From contig JALWHA010000193.1 in NCBI GenBank assembly GCA_027038695.1, positions 2,522 through 9,994 of the forward strand: a stretch of DNA of 7,473 nt. Reading direction: 5' to 3'. A program made the translations under genes and the position numbers. The notes under the pieces are model-generated. The model made no database searches. It was not told where the DNA came from and was given only the letters and a program-made list of their open reading frames with translations. This DNA is from Acidobacteriota bacterium (GTDB lineage Bacteria; Acidobacteriota; Holophagae; Thermotomaculales; Thermotomaculaceae). Positions 6,090-7,473 of this stretch are shown piece by piece. Numbering within the stretch: the first letter of the stretch is position 1; the number at the start of each line of letters is the position of its first letter.

Positions 6090-7388
6090 TTATACCCCCT
6101 TTATTTTCAAAGTCATATCTTCAATACCAATAATTAAAACCTTATCTCCCTTTTTAATCTCGCACTCTTTGACACATTCTGCATCCCAGTACTCCCCGTT
6201 AAAAAATACCTTTCCCTTTCCATTCTCAAAATCTATAATAGCCTCCGCTCTTTTCCCTATAAAACTCTCTTTGCCGGTATGAATTTGCTCTTTTTGCGAC
6301 TTAACTATAAAGTAAATAACAACCGCAAAAAATACTCCGAATAGAAGTGCGGAAAAAACTATAGACCACGGGGATAAATTTATACCGGGCAAATCAGATT
6401 TAAAAAGCATTAAAGAGCCTACAACCATAGAAAACAAACCTCCCAGGGTTAAAAAGCCGTAACTTACAACTTTGAACTCCATTATAATCAATAAAACACC
6501 TAAAATTATGAAAAGCATACCCGCAATGCTTACAGGTAATACCTTTGTTGAAAAGAAAAACAGGATAAGGCATATTGTCCCGAATAAGCCGGGGAAGATA
6601 GCACCGGGAGACTTAATTTCAATAAAAATGCCTATTACACCTGCAAGAAAAAGAAGATATGCTATTTCAGGGGAAGCAAGTATGCTTAAAATTTTTTCCC
6701 TTAAAGAGTAATCCTTTGTTATAAAAACCACACTATCTACTTTTTTACCTAATTTGTCTTTTGCAATCTTTTTTACAAGGCTTTCAGGGTTTGAATCAAT
6801 GTAATCAATCAAGCCGTATTTCAAACACTCTTTTGCAGTGTAAGATTTGCTTTCCTTCACCGCTTTTTCGCAGTACTCTATGTTTCTTCTTCTCTTTTCG
6901 GCAATTGAGCGTATAAAGGCTGCTGTATCTTCCACAACCTTTTCAGCCATAACATTCTCGTTTTTCTTATCCTTTCCTTCCTTTTCATTGAAAGATATGC
7001 CGGGAATAACCGAAACAGGGTGCGCCGCCCCTGCATTTGTGCCTTCAGCCATTGCGGCAATATCCCCTGACATAAGAATGAAAAAGCCTGCACTTGCAGC
7101 CTGTGAGCCTGAAGGGTAAACATAGACACAAACAGGGAGTTTTGATTCAAAAACGGCTGATACAATCTCCCTTGTTGAAGCAAGCAACCCGCCGGGAGTA
7201 TCTATTTCAATTAAAATTAAGTCAACATCCCCTGCTTCGTTAAACTCTTTTATTGAAGAGATAACAAACTCGCCAGATACAGGCTGAACAGTATCTTTGA
7301 ATTTTATTACTCCGCACCTAAAACCTTCAGCCTCAACGGGAAGAATTAGAAAAATTATTAAAAACCCAAATAGAATTAACCTTTTCAT
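6090..7388 (-). CDS. NfeD-family membrane-bound ClpP-like serine protease
   Basis: Long-form NfeD protein of 432 residues. Domains in order: signal peptide (about 1-20, cleavage likely after VEA); an extracytoplasmic ClpP-class Ser-Lys protease domain (about 22-225); a block of four or five membrane segments (about 235-362); and a C-terminal NfeD OB-fold domain (about 370-432), probably cytoplasmic. Catalytic residues can be read directly. The nucleophile is S99 in GSQAASAG. The general base is K150 in AEKVVEDTAAFIRS, which lines up with S97 and K138 of the Pyrococcus 1510-N protease. IEIDTPGGLL (60-69), GTNAGAAHPV (116-125), AEKRRRN (163-169) and the AKECLKYGLID segment (185-195) are also typical. 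It is first in the operon and directly precedes slipin, its usual partner. The expected role is cleavage of the slipin C-terminus or other membrane proteins in envelope quality control. The ATG has no close Shine-Dalgarno sequence. Confidence 0.95.
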   Translation of the reverse strand: MKRLILFGFLIIFLILPVEAEGFRCGVIKFKDTVQPVSGEFVISSIKEFNEAGDVDLILIEIDTPGGLLASTREIVSAVFESKLPVCVYVYPSGSQAASAGFFILMSGDIAAMAEGTNAGAAHPVSVIPGISFNEKEGKDKKNENVMAEKVVEDTAAFIRSIAEKRRRNIEYCEKAVKESKSYTAKECLKYGLIDYIDSNPESLVKKIAKDKLGKKVDSVVFITKDYSLREKILSILASPEIAYLLFLAGVIGIFIEIKSPGAIFPGLFGTICLILFFFSTKVLPVSIAGMLFIILGVLLIIMEFKVVSYGFLTLGGLFSMVVGSLMLFKSDLPGINLSPWSIVFSALLFGVFFAVVIYFIVKSQKEQIHTGKESFIGKRAEAIIDFENGKGKVFFNGEYWDAECVKECEIKKGDKVLIIGIEDMTLKIKGV

Positions 7389-7397
7389 CTTGTAAAT

Positions 7398-7425
7398 ATT
7401 ATAAAACCTTAAAAAGAAAAAACAA
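7398..7425 (-). promoter_or_regulatory. Candidate sigma-70-type promoter for the operon
   Basis: A perfect -10 box TATAAT (7398-7403) is preceded, after a 16-base spacer, by TTGTTT (7420-7425), which matches the -35 consensus at three of six bases. Transcription would start near 7390-7392, only a few bases before the nfeD ATG at 7386-7388, so the transcript would be leaderless or nearly so. This fits the lack of a Shine-Dalgarno site next to the ATG. AT-rich DNA yields chance TATAAT boxes, so the call is tentative. The remaining 7426-7473 shows no recognisable gene or hairpin. Confidence 0.4.
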
Positions 7426-7473
7426 AATCAAATGTTAAATTAAATCCCTAAAATCCCCGAAAAGTGTTTGAAC

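Larger units (their letters stand above)
1..7388 (-). other. Probable single operon of eight genes
   Basis: All eight genes point the same way with no room for terminators. Junctions in transcription order are: nfeD to slipin, 1-base gap; slipin to cyclase, 1-base gap; cyclase to PATAN, 1-base gap; PATAN to SPOR, 17-base overlap; SPOR to lipA, 22-base overlap; lipA to psd, 4-base overlap; psd to exonuclease, 10-base overlap. Such packing implies co-transcription and translational coupling. Internal promoters inside coding regions cannot be excluded from sequence alone. Confidence 0.75.

Noticed and set aside
5539..7119. Several plus-strand reading frames of 60-90 residues opposite the slipin and nfeD genes.
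   Set aside because: All lie fully antisense to strongly conserved coding sequence, have no ribosome sites or known motifs, and are explained by the codon use of the real genes.
6878..7183. A 101-residue minus-strand reading frame inside the NfeD gene.
   Set aside because: It lies in another frame of the clearly conserved protease domain. Its sequence is low-complexity (Gln-rich) with no recognisable motif, so it is a shadow of nfeD.
7435..7473. A possible last 12 codons of an upstream minus-strand gene (reading VQTLFGDFRDLI then TAA).
   Set aside because: The stretch is too short to identify, and a second frame is also open to a stop at 7440. It cannot be told from chance.
1..7473. Search for CRISPR arrays, tRNA or rRNA genes, insertion sequences, riboswitches and terminators.
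   Set aside because: No regularly spaced repeats, cloverleaf-like segments, transposase motifs, inverted-repeat ends or hairpin plus T-run were found by eye. Coding sequence covers almost the whole window.

Overview
The window holds a single tightly packed gene block, all on the minus strand and read from the right end to the left. It contains eight genes: seven complete and one (an exonuclease) cut off by the left edge. Junctions are either one-base gaps or overlaps of 4 to 22 bases. I see no terminator and no sizeable gap between them, so the simplest reading is one operon. Its only plausible promoter lies in the 85-base stretch at the right edge.

The sequence is AT-rich, by eye about one third G+C. 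The proteins point to a bacterium with a Gram-negative-type envelope (SPOR-domain membrane protein, type I phosphatidylserine decarboxylase, NfeD/slipin pair). PATAN/DUF4388 proteins and receiver-GGDEF proteins are common in Deltaproteobacteria-like and Acidobacteria-like lineages. I cannot name the organism, and the phylum is a guess.

In transcription order the genes are: (1) an NfeD-type membrane serine protease; (2) a slipin/stomatin SPFH protein, the usual genomic partner of NfeD; (3) a GGDEF cyclase with a degenerate receiver-like N-terminus and a probable GAF-like middle, starting at TTG; (4) a PATAN/DUF4388 protein; (5) a membrane-anchored SPOR protein with a Lys-rich stalk; (6) lipoyl synthase LipA; (7) phosphatidylserine decarboxylase; (8) a YprB-like RNase H-fold exonuclease. 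The first five and the decarboxylase share a membrane, envelope or signalling theme. LipA and the exonuclease look like housekeeping genes carried along.

The most interesting point is the GGDEF protein. It keeps the GGDEF loop, the metal Asp and an RxxD inhibitory site. However, the conserved guanine-contacting Asp of the GHxxGD motif (PleD D344) is Ser, giving GHLVGS. A Ser at this position is the known mark of Hypr GGDEF enzymes, which make 3',3'-cGAMP as well as, or instead of, c-di-GMP. This raises the possibility of a cGAMP-type signalling gene next to a PATAN protein and inside an envelope operon.
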